DNA of 64,000 bases from JAKQIM01 sp964633225. GTDB lineage: Bacteria; Chloroflexota; Anaerolineae; Anaerolineales; UBA4823. Position 1 is the stretch's first letter. Every line of letters starts with the position of its first letter. Under the pieces are notes generated by a model. The model was not told the origin of the DNA. It ran no database searches and saw only the letters and a list, made by a program, of their open reading frames with translations. Below are positions 17,778 through 26,400 of the stretch, in pieces. The position numbers were made by a program, and so were the translations under genes. Where the stretch lies: NCBI GenBank assembly GCA_964633225.1, contig CAZWFQ010000002.1, positions 69,889 to 133,888 of the forward strand, written 5' to 3'.

Positions 17778-19620
17778 TCGTTCGCACAGCCTGCCCCAGT
17801 TACCCAGCGAGAACACCCCCATAGAGACAATAATAGCCAGCGGGCCGGTGGTGTTCGTGGTGGATGATGAACCGGGTATCATTCGCTTGTGCGAGCGGCT
17901 CTTGACCCGGGCAGGCTACCAGGTGAATGCCTACACAGATGCCCAAGAGATGCTGCCGGTCTTACAGCAACGCCATGCCGACCTGCTGCTGGTAGATATC
18001 CGCATGCCAGGCCTGGATGGTTTTCAAGTGATCAAACTGGCCCGGCAACAATATCCAGACCTGGCCGTGGTGATCATGACCGGGTTTGGCACGGTAGAGA
18101 CCGCCATCGAGGCCCTGCGCGAAGGGGCAGATGGCTTGATCTTAAAACCCTTCTCGGGCATAGATCTTACCAGCAGCGTGACACGCGCCCTGCAGCAAAG
18201 CCTGCACAAACAAGATGTGCTGCGCCTGCAAGCCCTGCGGCCATTGTTCAATGTTACCGAAGCGCTGTTTAGCGAAACCAACCCCCGCCGCCTGCGCACC
18301 CTGATCTTAGAAGCTGTCCGCGGCCATTTGAAGTGCCGATATGCCGAGTTCTATCGCATCAAGGAATCAGGCGAGCGCTCTACGCCAGGACGCGAAAAAC
18401 GAGCCAAGAAACCTCCCAGTGCCACCCGGTCTCTTGAGGGTGAGCTGACCTCTGCCAGCCTGGGGGCCCTGGTGGAATGGCTATTAGACCAGGAAACAGA
18501 CGCGGAAGAACAGGGCCAGCCAAGAAAACCCGAGCGCGGCAAAATCATGCCAATATCGGCCACCAGCATGCGAGCACCGCTATTATTCAACAATCAACCT
18601 GGCTTTGGAATCCGTTCAATCATGTGCTCTCCGCTGAGCTTCACAACTGCGGGACAACCAACGGCAGGCTGGGCCCAGGCACACAATCTGCTCATCGCGG
18701 CTCGAGCAGAAAACGAGCCTCCGTTCCGCGAGTCTGACGTGGAAATGTTTGCCATCCTGGCCCGGCAGGCAGCCATCGCTCAAGAAAATGCCCGGCTACA
18801 GGCCGAACTGCGAGATTATATTCGCCAGCTAGAAGATTCACAGCGCGCCCTGATCCAGGCAGAAAAAATGGCCATTGCTGGGCGCCTGACCGCATCCATC
18901 GCCCACGAGATCAACAATCCCCTTCAGGCAGTACAAAATTGCGTCCACCTGGCGGGGCGGGCCGAGTTGACAGATCAAGATCGCCAAAATTACCTGGCCC
19001 TGGCCCAAAGCGAGCTTGAGCGCCTGATGCAAACCGTTCAGCGGATGCTTGATTTTTACCGGCCGGCAGCTCTAGACCGCAAGCCTGTCGATATCAATAC
19101 AGTCATCGAAAAAGTAATGTCTTTGATGGATAAACAGCTCAGAGATCACCATATTCAAGTATACTTAAAGCTGGCAGCACACCTACCCTATGTATATGTG
19201 GTAGGAGATCAAATCCAACAAGTGCTGCTGAACCTGGTTTTGAACGCCATGGAAGCAATGTCGCCCAACGGCCAGGGCGAGCTTTTTATTGAGACGCATG
19301 CCAACCTGGCTGGCGCCCAGGTAGAAGTTTACATCAAAGACACCGGGCCAGGTGTACCAGCCAACGAGCGGAAACATATTTTTGAGCCTTTTGTCAGCAC
19401 CAAAACACAAGGTACTGGTTTGGGCCTGGCTGTCAGTTATGGCATCATCACCGCCCATGGCGGCAACCTGGAACTGGTTGACTGCAATCAGCTTTCTGGC
19501 AGGAACCTGTTAGCAGATCAACCAGCCAGCAATCGTTCAAAGCAGAAATCTGTCCCGCCAGACAAGCAGCAAATTGGCGCTTGCTTTCGTTTGGCTTTAC
19601 CTGTTGCGGAGTACACATGA
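17770..19620 (+). CDS. Response-regulator / histidine-kinase fusion (REC first)
   Basis: A 616-residue protein with an N-terminal receiver (phospho-acceptor Asp76 in LLVDIRMPGLDG, Lys126 in LKP), a divergent GAF-like middle (about 160-335), a coiled coil, HisKA with His379 in SIAHEINNPLQ, and an HATPase with NLVLNAMEAMSPNG, DTGPGVP and GTGLGLAVSYGI. Receiver-before-kinase order suggests a kinase whose activity is set by an upstream kinase, probably the neighbour it overlaps. I chose ATG 17770: it overlaps the previous stop in the pattern ATGCTTGA, with AGGAG seven bases upstream. An in-frame ATG 16 codons earlier lies inside the previous gene. A 40-residue insert sits between G2 and the end. 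Confidence 0.92.
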   Translation: MLDRSHSLPQLPSENTPIETIIASGPVVFVVDDEPGIIRLCERLLTRAGYQVNAYTDAQEMLPVLQQRHADLLLVDIRMPGLDGFQVIKLARQQYPDLAVVIMTGFGTVETAIEALREGADGLILKPFSGIDLTSSVTRALQQSLHKQDVLRLQALRPLFNVTEALFSETNPRRLRTLILEAVRGHLKCRYAEFYRIKESGERSTPGREKRAKKPPSATRSLEGELTSASLGALVEWLLDQETDAEEQGQPRKPERGKIMPISATSMRAPLLFNNQPGFGIRSIMCSPLSFTTAGQPTAGWAQAHNLLIAARAENEPPFRESDVEMFAILARQAAIAQENARLQAELRDYIRQLEDSQRALIQAEKMAIAGRLTASIAHEINNPLQAVQNCVHLAGRAELTDQDRQNYLALAQSELERLMQTVQRMLDFYRPAALDRKPVDINTVIEKVMSLMDKQLRDHHIQVYLKLAAHLPYVYVVGDQIQQVLLNLVLNAMEAMSPNGQGELFIETHANLAGAQVEVYIKDTGPGVPANERKHIFEPFVSTKTQGTGLGLAVSYGIITAHGGNLELVDCNQLSGRNLLADQPASNRSKQKSVPPDKQQIGACFRLALPVAEYT

Positions 19621-20678
19621 ACCCAGCATCCCCATCCCATAATCTTGAAAGACACGCTGAACGCTATCACCTGCTGGTGGTAGATGACGAAGAGGCAACC
19701 CGGCGCTCATTGGCCGATATCTTACGGCTTGAAGGCTTCACAGTTTTCACTGCTCCAGACGGCGAAACAGCCATCAGCTTGCTCAAGAAAAAAGAGAGCT
19801 TTGATCAAAAGACCAGTTCCGAACATCCGGCTGGCATTGACGGTCTTGGGTCAAGCATTGATCTGGTTTTGCTTGATTTAAAAATGCCGGGCATCGATGG
19901 ATTAGACGTGCTCAGGTATGTCACCGAACATCGCACTGGCGGAACACCTGATTCTCTAGATGCGATCCGACCGGTGGTGATCCTGCTCACTGCCCACGGC
20001 TCACTGGAGTCGGCCATTGAGGCCTTGCGTTTTGGCGCTTCGGATTACCTGCTTAAACCCTCTTCACCGGCCCAAATTTTGAGCAGCGTGCGGCGAGGAT
20101 TAGATCGGTTGGAGCAAGCCAGCCAAAAACGCCAATTGATCGATGATTTGGAGATGTCTGTTCGTAAGCTAAAAGAAGGAGATTCTGCATCTGAGTCAGA
20201 AACAGCCAACCGGCGACCCGCAAGTTCCAGTGAAGGACATTCTTTGGGCTCGCACCCGGCTGGCTCTGCAAATGGCGACCAATTCCATCCTGGTAACCAG
20301 TTGATCGTATTAACCCTGGGCAAAGGCAGTCACGCTGACGGTCAACCAGAACCGAGAGCTGACCTGGCTGACACCAAAATTACCATTGACCTCGCCCGGC
20401 GCGAGATCCGCCATGGGAGCACTCTGGTAAAGCTCACCCCCACCGAAGGCCGCCTAATGAAAGTTTTATTGGAGAATCCGCAGCGCGTATTTCTACATCG
20501 CGAATTGGTCTGGTTGGCCCAGGGCTATGAAACCCGCGACTGGGAAGCGCCCGAGGTGCTGCGCCCGCTGGTAAGCCGTCTACGCCGCAAGCTCTCGCTC
20601 CTTCCCCGCGGCGAAAATTGGATTGTCAGCGTGCGCGGCACAGGCTACGTTTTCGACACCAGCGCCATCACGGATTAA
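19617..20678 (+). CDS. Response regulator, REC plus OmpR-type winged helix
   Basis: A 353-residue transcriptional regulator. The receiver shows acidic DDEE, phospho-acceptor Asp in VLLDLKMPGIDG and Lys in LLKPSSP. A long linker of about 80 low-complexity residues follows, then a winged-helix DNA-binding domain (LTPTEGRLMKVLLENPQRV, LRPLVSRLRRKL, IVSVRGTGYVF). The start at 19617 overlaps the previous stop as ATGA. Family members bind direct repeats at promoters when phosphorylated. It is the only obvious DNA-binding regulator in the window. Its targets could include its own operon, the divergent subtilase or the large minus-strand array; none is shown by sequence. The gene ends with a four-base tail-to-tail overlap with the transporter. 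Confidence 0.94.
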   Translation: MNPASPSHNLERHAERYHLLVVDDEEATRRSLADILRLEGFTVFTAPDGETAISLLKKKESFDQKTSSEHPAGIDGLGSSIDLVLLDLKMPGIDGLDVLRYVTEHRTGGTPDSLDAIRPVVILLTAHGSLESAIEALRFGASDYLLKPSSPAQILSSVRRGLDRLEQASQKRQLIDDLEMSVRKLKEGDSASESETANRRPASSSEGHSLGSHPAGSANGDQFHPGNQLIVLTLGKGSHADGQPEPRADLADTKITIDLARREIRHGSTLVKLTPTEGRLMKVLLENPQRVFLHRELVWLAQGYETRDWEAPEVLRPLVSRLRRKLSLLPRGENWIVSVRGTGYVFDTSAITD

Positions 20679-21616
20679 TCGTAAGGCCAGGGGATATCAC
20701 GCGGTAAACCAGGGGGGCGCAGCCAGCTCAACCAGCTCTTGCCACTACTTGAGGGTGGCTGGGTGGGTTTTTCTTTGGCAACCAGAATGATACTAAAGAG
20801 CAAGAGGCCGGCCCCAGTCCACTGCGCCAGGCTCAAGCGTTCGCCCAGCCACAAATGCGATACCGCCAAGGTCACCAATAACTCGCTCAACCCCAACAAA
20901 GCAGTTTGCAAACCGCCTAAGTTCTTGACCCCCAAGAATAAGGTCAGGCGCGACAAAAACGTGACCAGGGCCAGCCCCATCACGCTGTTCCAGGCCAGGG
21001 CCGGAACTGCAGGAATGGTCATTCCGCTCAACAAAAAGGCCGGCACCACCACCAGGCTCATTGCCAACAACGTATAGAGAGTTACCGTTGGGGCCGGCAT
21101 ATCGTAAAGAACACGCTGATTGATGGGCAGGTGAGCGGCGTAAAGCAAAGCCGCCAGTAGCATCATCACCATCCCAACCAGGTCAACATGCTGATAGCTC
21201 GAGCGGGTGAGCAAGTAAATGGCAGGCAAGGTGATCGATAACCGGATCAGGGTCAGGCGGCTCGGAGGTTGGTGATCCAGCCACAATATCAAAACCAAGA
21301 ACAAGGGGTAAAGTGAATAGAGCAATTGTCCCAAACTGGCATCGATGCGACCCAGGGCAATATAGTAAAACACAGAACCTAAACCATTGATTCCCCCCGC
21401 CAACAGACAGCCCAGCAGACCAGCCGGATAGATGTATAAGAAACCCCGCTTAAAAATCAAAATAGCCAGCAAGAGCATGAAAGCCGCCAGCGTGGTCCGT
21501 ACAGCCACTACCCCAAGGGGGGGAATCCCAAGGCGGATGGCCTGTTTACCCAGAACAGGGGCCATCCCTAAAAAAATAGCAGAAGCAAGCGCAGCGTAGA
21601 GACCTTTTTTTCTCAC
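20675..21616 (-). CDS. EamA/DMT-superfamily transporter
   Basis: A 313-residue membrane protein with about ten transmembrane helices in two EamA repeats, the usual layout of drug/metabolite transporters (RhaT/YdcZ-like). Such proteins export amino acids, nucleosides or other metabolites; the substrate cannot be read here. The start is GTG at 21616 (GTGAGAAAA), nine bases after the stop of the threonine-synthase-like fusion, so it is probably the last gene of the long minus-strand array. Given that neighbour, export of threonine or a related amino acid is a possibility, but it is inference only. The C-terminal 30 residues are Pro/Ser-rich and hydrophilic. Confidence 0.88.
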   Translation of the reverse strand: MRKKGLYAALASAIFLGMAPVLGKQAIRLGIPPLGVVAVRTTLAAFMLLLAILIFKRGFLYIYPAGLLGCLLAGGINGLGSVFYYIALGRIDASLGQLLYSLYPLFLVLILWLDHQPPSRLTLIRLSITLPAIYLLTRSSYQHVDLVGMVMMLLAALLYAAHLPINQRVLYDMPAPTVTLYTLLAMSLVVVPAFLLSGMTIPAVPALAWNSVMGLALVTFLSRLTLFLGVKNLGGLQTALLGLSELLVTLAVSHLWLGERLSLAQWTGAGLLLFSIILVAKEKPTQPPSSSGKSWLSWLRPPGLPRDIPWPYD

Positions 21617-21625
21617 AGGATTGGG

Positions 21626-23440
21626 TCATTTAAGCAGGGATGTTACCTCGTCCAACAGCTCGTCACTCATGAAAGTGCCTTTTTGCATCAAAGAATGGAT
21701 GCGGCCCTGTAAACGCGTCTTCTCGTCTGATGTCAACTCTTTGGCAGTCACCACAATCACGGGGATTGAGTCGGTTGACGGATCAGTCTTGAGGGAATCC
21801 AAGACCGCAAAGCCATCCACTTCGGGCATCATCAAATCAAGAATGATTAAATCGGGGAGTTGTTGGCGAGCAAGCTCTATCGCCTCACGGCCATTGGAAG
21901 CTTCATAAAGGGTATAGGTGCCCTGAGATTGGAGAATACGGCGGATCAAACGACGAGCGTCAGGGGTATCGTCTACGATCTCAATGCGCGAGAACCGCTC
22001 TGAGCTGACGCGCGAGAGGGCCGATAGCAAGCCTTCTTCGGGGGTATCGGCGGCTTCGTTGGCGGCAATCTCTTGCTGCGAAAGGGCTGCGCCAGAACCC
22101 TGCGACCCAACCATAGAACCCAGGCTGCTGGCAGCATCGGCAGGGCTGTCTGCTTGCGAGAGGGTGATATCGCGTGACCAGCCTTCGCCCAAGATCATCT
22201 TCTCAACCGCCATGGTGTGCCCCGAGCAGTTGACCACCACCACATCTGTAGGCTTGATTTGCCCTTGACGAACCAGTTTGATGAGGCCAGCAAAAGCAAC
22301 CGCCGCGGCCGGTTCCATTGAAATGCCTTCCATCTTGCTCAAGATATGGATTGTGCGGAAGGCCTCTTCATCCGTCACACTCTCAAAAATGCCCCCGCTG
22401 CTTTCTAGCATGCGCTGGCGCAGAATGGTATACGTCCGCCCAGGGTCACCCGTTGATAGGGTGGTGATGTGCGTACGCGGCGAGCGAACTGGCTCGGCAA
22501 CATCGAGCTTTTGCTGCCAGGCATGCGCCATAGGAGCACATCCGCTGGTTTGGATGCCAGCCAGGGCCGGTACGCGATCGATGAAGCCCATCTGCCGCAG
22601 CTCGAGGAACCCTTTCTGAACACCATGGGGGCCCAGGCCCCCGCTGATGGCCTGAATATACCAATCCGGAGAACGCCAGATTGGCGCCGCGCAGGGCTGA
22701 GCAGATACCTTGGAAGAACGCTTGGCGGCTGTCACAGCGGTGGGGGCCCCAAGCAGATCAGTTAGCTGTTCAACGATCTCATACGCAATCGTTTTCATTG
22801 CCTCAACCGAGGGGATCGACCGCGAGCCGCGTTCCAGGTGTAAATCTCGCTGGCGGGCAAATTCAGCCGCCACCTGCTTGGTTTGATCATAAGATGCGGT
22901 GACTTTGACAACCTGCGAACCATAGAGAGCCACCTCGCGCATTTTGTCAGCCGGAACCAGGCTGGTCAGAAAAGTCCAAAGCTTGATACCAGCCCGGGCA
23001 GCATAGGCAGAATAAGCGATTGCCACGTTACCGGTAGAAGCAAGCACCACTTCGGGAACCCCCGCCTCTTTGAGTGCAGCAATGCTAACAGCCGCCTGAC
23101 GATCTTTAAATGAGGATGTGGGACCCTGGCGCTCATCTTTGATATAGATGTTTGGACAGCCAAGCATCAAGCCAAGGTTTGCCGCGTGAATGAGCGGGGT
23201 TCCCCCTTCGCCAAGCTGCAGCGATGGATTGGGAGCATGCACAGGCAGCAGTTCAATGTACCGCCAAAGGTTAAAAGGCCGCCCCGCCAAGGCAGACGGC
23301 AAGATGCGCTTGATCGCATCGTAATCATAACTCGCTTCACGCCACTGGCTGCCGCAGCTTGGGCAGGTGTGAGAAGTGGGGTAGAACGGAATTTTATGTC
23401 CACAGTCCAGGCATTCAGCGAAGCAGTGACTAACACTCAT
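21626..23440 (-). CDS. Threonine-synthase-like PLP enzyme fused to a C-terminal receiver domain
   Basis: A 604-residue fusion. Residues 1-35 form a zinc ribbon (Cys10/Cys13 and Cys26/Cys29) as in archaeal-type threonine synthases. Residues 40-420 form a fold-type-II PLP enzyme with the Schiff-base Lys112 in SSFKDRQA, the ASTGNVAIA loop, ISGGLGP and the C-terminal NCSGH. Residues 420-480 are a Ser/Ala-rich linker. Residues 485-604 form a CheY-like receiver with Asp535 (ILDLMMPEVDGF), Thr in VVTAKELT and Lys587. Family reaction: O-phosphohomoserine to threonine, or a related beta-replacement. It overlaps the hybrid kinase stop as ATGA. The receiver closely resembles the second receiver of that kinase, so phospho-control of the enzyme by the neighbouring kinase is the natural reading, but unproven. 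Confidence 0.9.
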   Translation of the reverse strand: MSVSHCFAECLDCGHKIPFYPTSHTCPSCGSQWREASYDYDAIKRILPSALAGRPFNLWRYIELLPVHAPNPSLQLGEGGTPLIHAANLGLMLGCPNIYIKDERQGPTSSFKDRQAAVSIAALKEAGVPEVVLASTGNVAIAYSAYAARAGIKLWTFLTSLVPADKMREVALYGSQVVKVTASYDQTKQVAAEFARQRDLHLERGSRSIPSVEAMKTIAYEIVEQLTDLLGAPTAVTAAKRSSKVSAQPCAAPIWRSPDWYIQAISGGLGPHGVQKGFLELRQMGFIDRVPALAGIQTSGCAPMAHAWQQKLDVAEPVRSPRTHITTLSTGDPGRTYTILRQRMLESSGGIFESVTDEEAFRTIHILSKMEGISMEPAAAVAFAGLIKLVRQGQIKPTDVVVVNCSGHTMAVEKMILGEGWSRDITLSQADSPADAASSLGSMVGSQGSGAALSQQEIAANEAADTPEEGLLSALSRVSSERFSRIEIVDDTPDARRLIRRILQSQGTYTLYEASNGREAIELARQQLPDLIILDLMMPEVDGFAVLDSLKTDPSTDSIPVIVVTAKELTSDEKTRLQGRIHSLMQKGTFMSDELLDEVTSLLK

Positions 23441-26400
23441 GGTGAGGGCTCCTGAGATTGAGGTTGCGACAAGCGGTTAAGGGCATTTTGAAGACTTTCA
23501 AGCAAGTCTTGTTCTTTGAATGTGGATTTATGGAGCATCCTCTGCGAGAATTCAGCCAAGCGGTCGCGTTGTTCTTGGGTCAAGTCACCGGCAGTAAAGA
23601 TGATGACTGGGATCAGACTCAAACGCGGATCTGAGCGGATAGTCTCTAACAATGTGAAACCATCCAGATCAGGCATGAACAAATCAAGGATGATAGCCTG
23701 GGGAGGTTGTTCTTGAAGAGCAGCCAGACCCGCAGGCCCACCTTGAGCCAGGCGAACCTTGAATTGAGGCTGTGTATCAAAGATCTTCTTGACCAGGCGC
23801 AGCACCTGTTTATCATCGTCAATCACCAGAATGTCCTGAACAGCCCCCTGCTCTGCCCCGCCATTCAACCGCTGCAAGGCCTTAAGCAAGTCATCCTCCA
23901 AGACGGGCTTGGTCAGGTACCCTACCGCGCCAAGGTTTAGACCTTTTTGGCGATTTTCTACAATCGAACAAATGACAACCGGGATCGAGCGCGTGGAAGG
24001 ATCTTGCTTGAGCTGCTCCAAGACCTGCCACCCGTCAATATTGGGCATCATGATATCCAATGTAATTGCAAAGGGTTGGTGCTGGCGGGCATAGGCCACC
24101 GCCTGAGCCGGATCAGACAGCGTAATCACCTGGTAACCATGTTCGTTCAGATGCCGCTCGTACAAGTTGAGCACCTGACGGTCATCGTCAATGGCCAACA
24201 CCATTTTTGTAGCTTGAGGCCCCCGCCCCTGCTTACCGCTCTCTGCGGCTAGAGCATCCAGGCCGAACGGTTGTTCGTCCGTTTCGTCATCTGGGGATCG
24301 AAGCGGCAGTGTGAAATAGAAAGTACTACCTTTACCCACCTCGCTGTAAACACCAATACGCCCGCCGTGCAATTCAACAAGCAAGCGTGAAATCGAGAGG
24401 CCCAGACCAGAACCGCCAACTTTTCGCGTGGGTGAAGAGTCTACCTGAGAGAAGGCCAGGAAAAGCTTCTTCTGATCTTCTGGAGAGATGCCCGGGCCGG
24501 TATCGATCACCGACACGACCAACTCGGGCTTGCCTTGAGGCGATTCTGCGATATCAACCTTGACCGTGATCGAACCCTCATCCGTGAACTTGCTGGCGTT
24601 GGAAAGGAAGTTGATCAAAACCTGGCGGATACGAGTAGGATCTGCACGGACGATGGGTAGATCAGGCGGGATGACCTTTTCCAGCTTGATCTGCTTATCT
24701 TTTGTCAGCCCAGCCGCAGTGGACATGGCACTCGTAATGAGGTCAGCCAGGTTGACATGGTCATCAAAGGCCAATTCCATTTTTCCGGCCTCGATCTTGG
24801 AAATATCCAGCACATCATTGATCAGTTGGAGCAGGTGCTGACCAGCCGAATTGATGGCGGTGAGGTCTTGCTTTTGGAGGTCCGAAATGGGGCCGTCAAT
24901 GCCCTTTAGGATGACGCGCGAGAAGCCGATGATCGAGTTAAGAGGCGTGCGCAGTTCGTGCGACATATTCGCCAGGAACTGAGACTTAAGCTTATCCAGC
25001 TCACGCAGCTGTTCAGTAGTGCGGCGCTGTTCCTCATACAGGCGGGCGTTTTCAAGAGCCGCTGCAGCCGAGTTTGTCAGCGTCATTGCCAGGCTGAGGT
25101 AGTCTGAAGTGAAGGGACGTTCCTGGTCAAAGGCACGCAGCTTGATAATGCCAAAGCCCTGGCCTTTGGACGCCAGCGGCAGCAGCACTTGCGTAGCAGC
25201 ATTGTGCGCCCGCATGTCATTCAGCTCCCAGGGATCAGCCTTGGGGTCAGAAACCTGGATGACCAGGGGCTGCAAAGATTCAATCACATTCCCCATCGCT
25301 GGATAGTCAATCAGGTCAAAGGAAGGCCTTTCTGGAGCATACTCTGGTAGATGGCCTTCGGGGAAGCGCTCAGCATAAGTGTGCAGGCGCATCCCTTGTT
25401 CTGGCGTGCCTTCAGTATCCACCAGAGAAATGGACACATAAGGCATGCCGGTCACATCGCTGAAGTGGGCAGCAATGATATCGCCAATCTCACCCAGATC
25501 CATGCTGGCAGCAGACAGCGCCCGGCCAAAGTTATAGAGCACGCTCATCTCTTCAGCACGGCGGCGGGTCTCAGCCACAGCCTGCTGAGCAAGCTCGTAG
25601 GCGCGCGCATTATCAACCGCAACAGCAATCTGGTCTGCCAGGGTTTGAAGAATGGTTACATCATCAGGGGTGAAGGCATCAACCTGAGCAGCCTGCACAT
25701 CCAGGGCACCAATGATACGGAATTGACCGGCAGGCCCACCTTCACCAGGCGTTGTTGAGCGTCCGCTTGCCGGACCACGCTCACCAATCTTGAGCGGGAT
25801 TGCCAATTCAGCCCGGGTATCAGGCAGCAAAGGATTCGCACGGTGAATGGGGCTCTGCACCACATCATTCAACACCAGCGGCTCGCCCTCTGCCGTGACC
25901 GTACCGATTACCGATTGAGAGCCTACCTCCAGGCGGTGGCTGCGGCGTTTTAGCTCCATGCCTGCCTCACCAGTGGAGGCGCTCACCAGGGCATACTTTC
26001 CACTCTCGTCCAACAAGAAGATGGAAGCATGATAAAAGCCATAACGATCACGGATCAGATCAACCGACCGATTAAGCAGCGTATCAAGCGCCAGGGTACC
26101 CGAAGTATCCCGGGCAATCTCGGCTGCGGTTCCAAGCTGGGTGGCACGGCGGCGAGTTTCAGCCAGCAAGCGCAAGTTCTGAATAGCCACAGCCGCCTGC
26201 CCAGCCAGTGCCATCAAGATACGAGTATCCTGCTCTTCAAAACCCGTCGCCTGGCTGTAGGTGCCGATGACATGACCAAACCACTCACCACCAGCATACA
26301 AGGGGGTAAACACCATGCTCTCAGCAGTCATGCCCTCAACATACTGAGAACGGGCATCGTTATCCAGGCGAGGGTCGGTTGCGGCATGCTCAACCACTGT

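Noticed and set aside
22700..22770. Possible broken threonine synthase because of a short insert around residues 230-255
   Set aside because: PLP lysine, glycine loops and C-terminal motifs are all present in frame; the insert is a loop and not evidence of decay.
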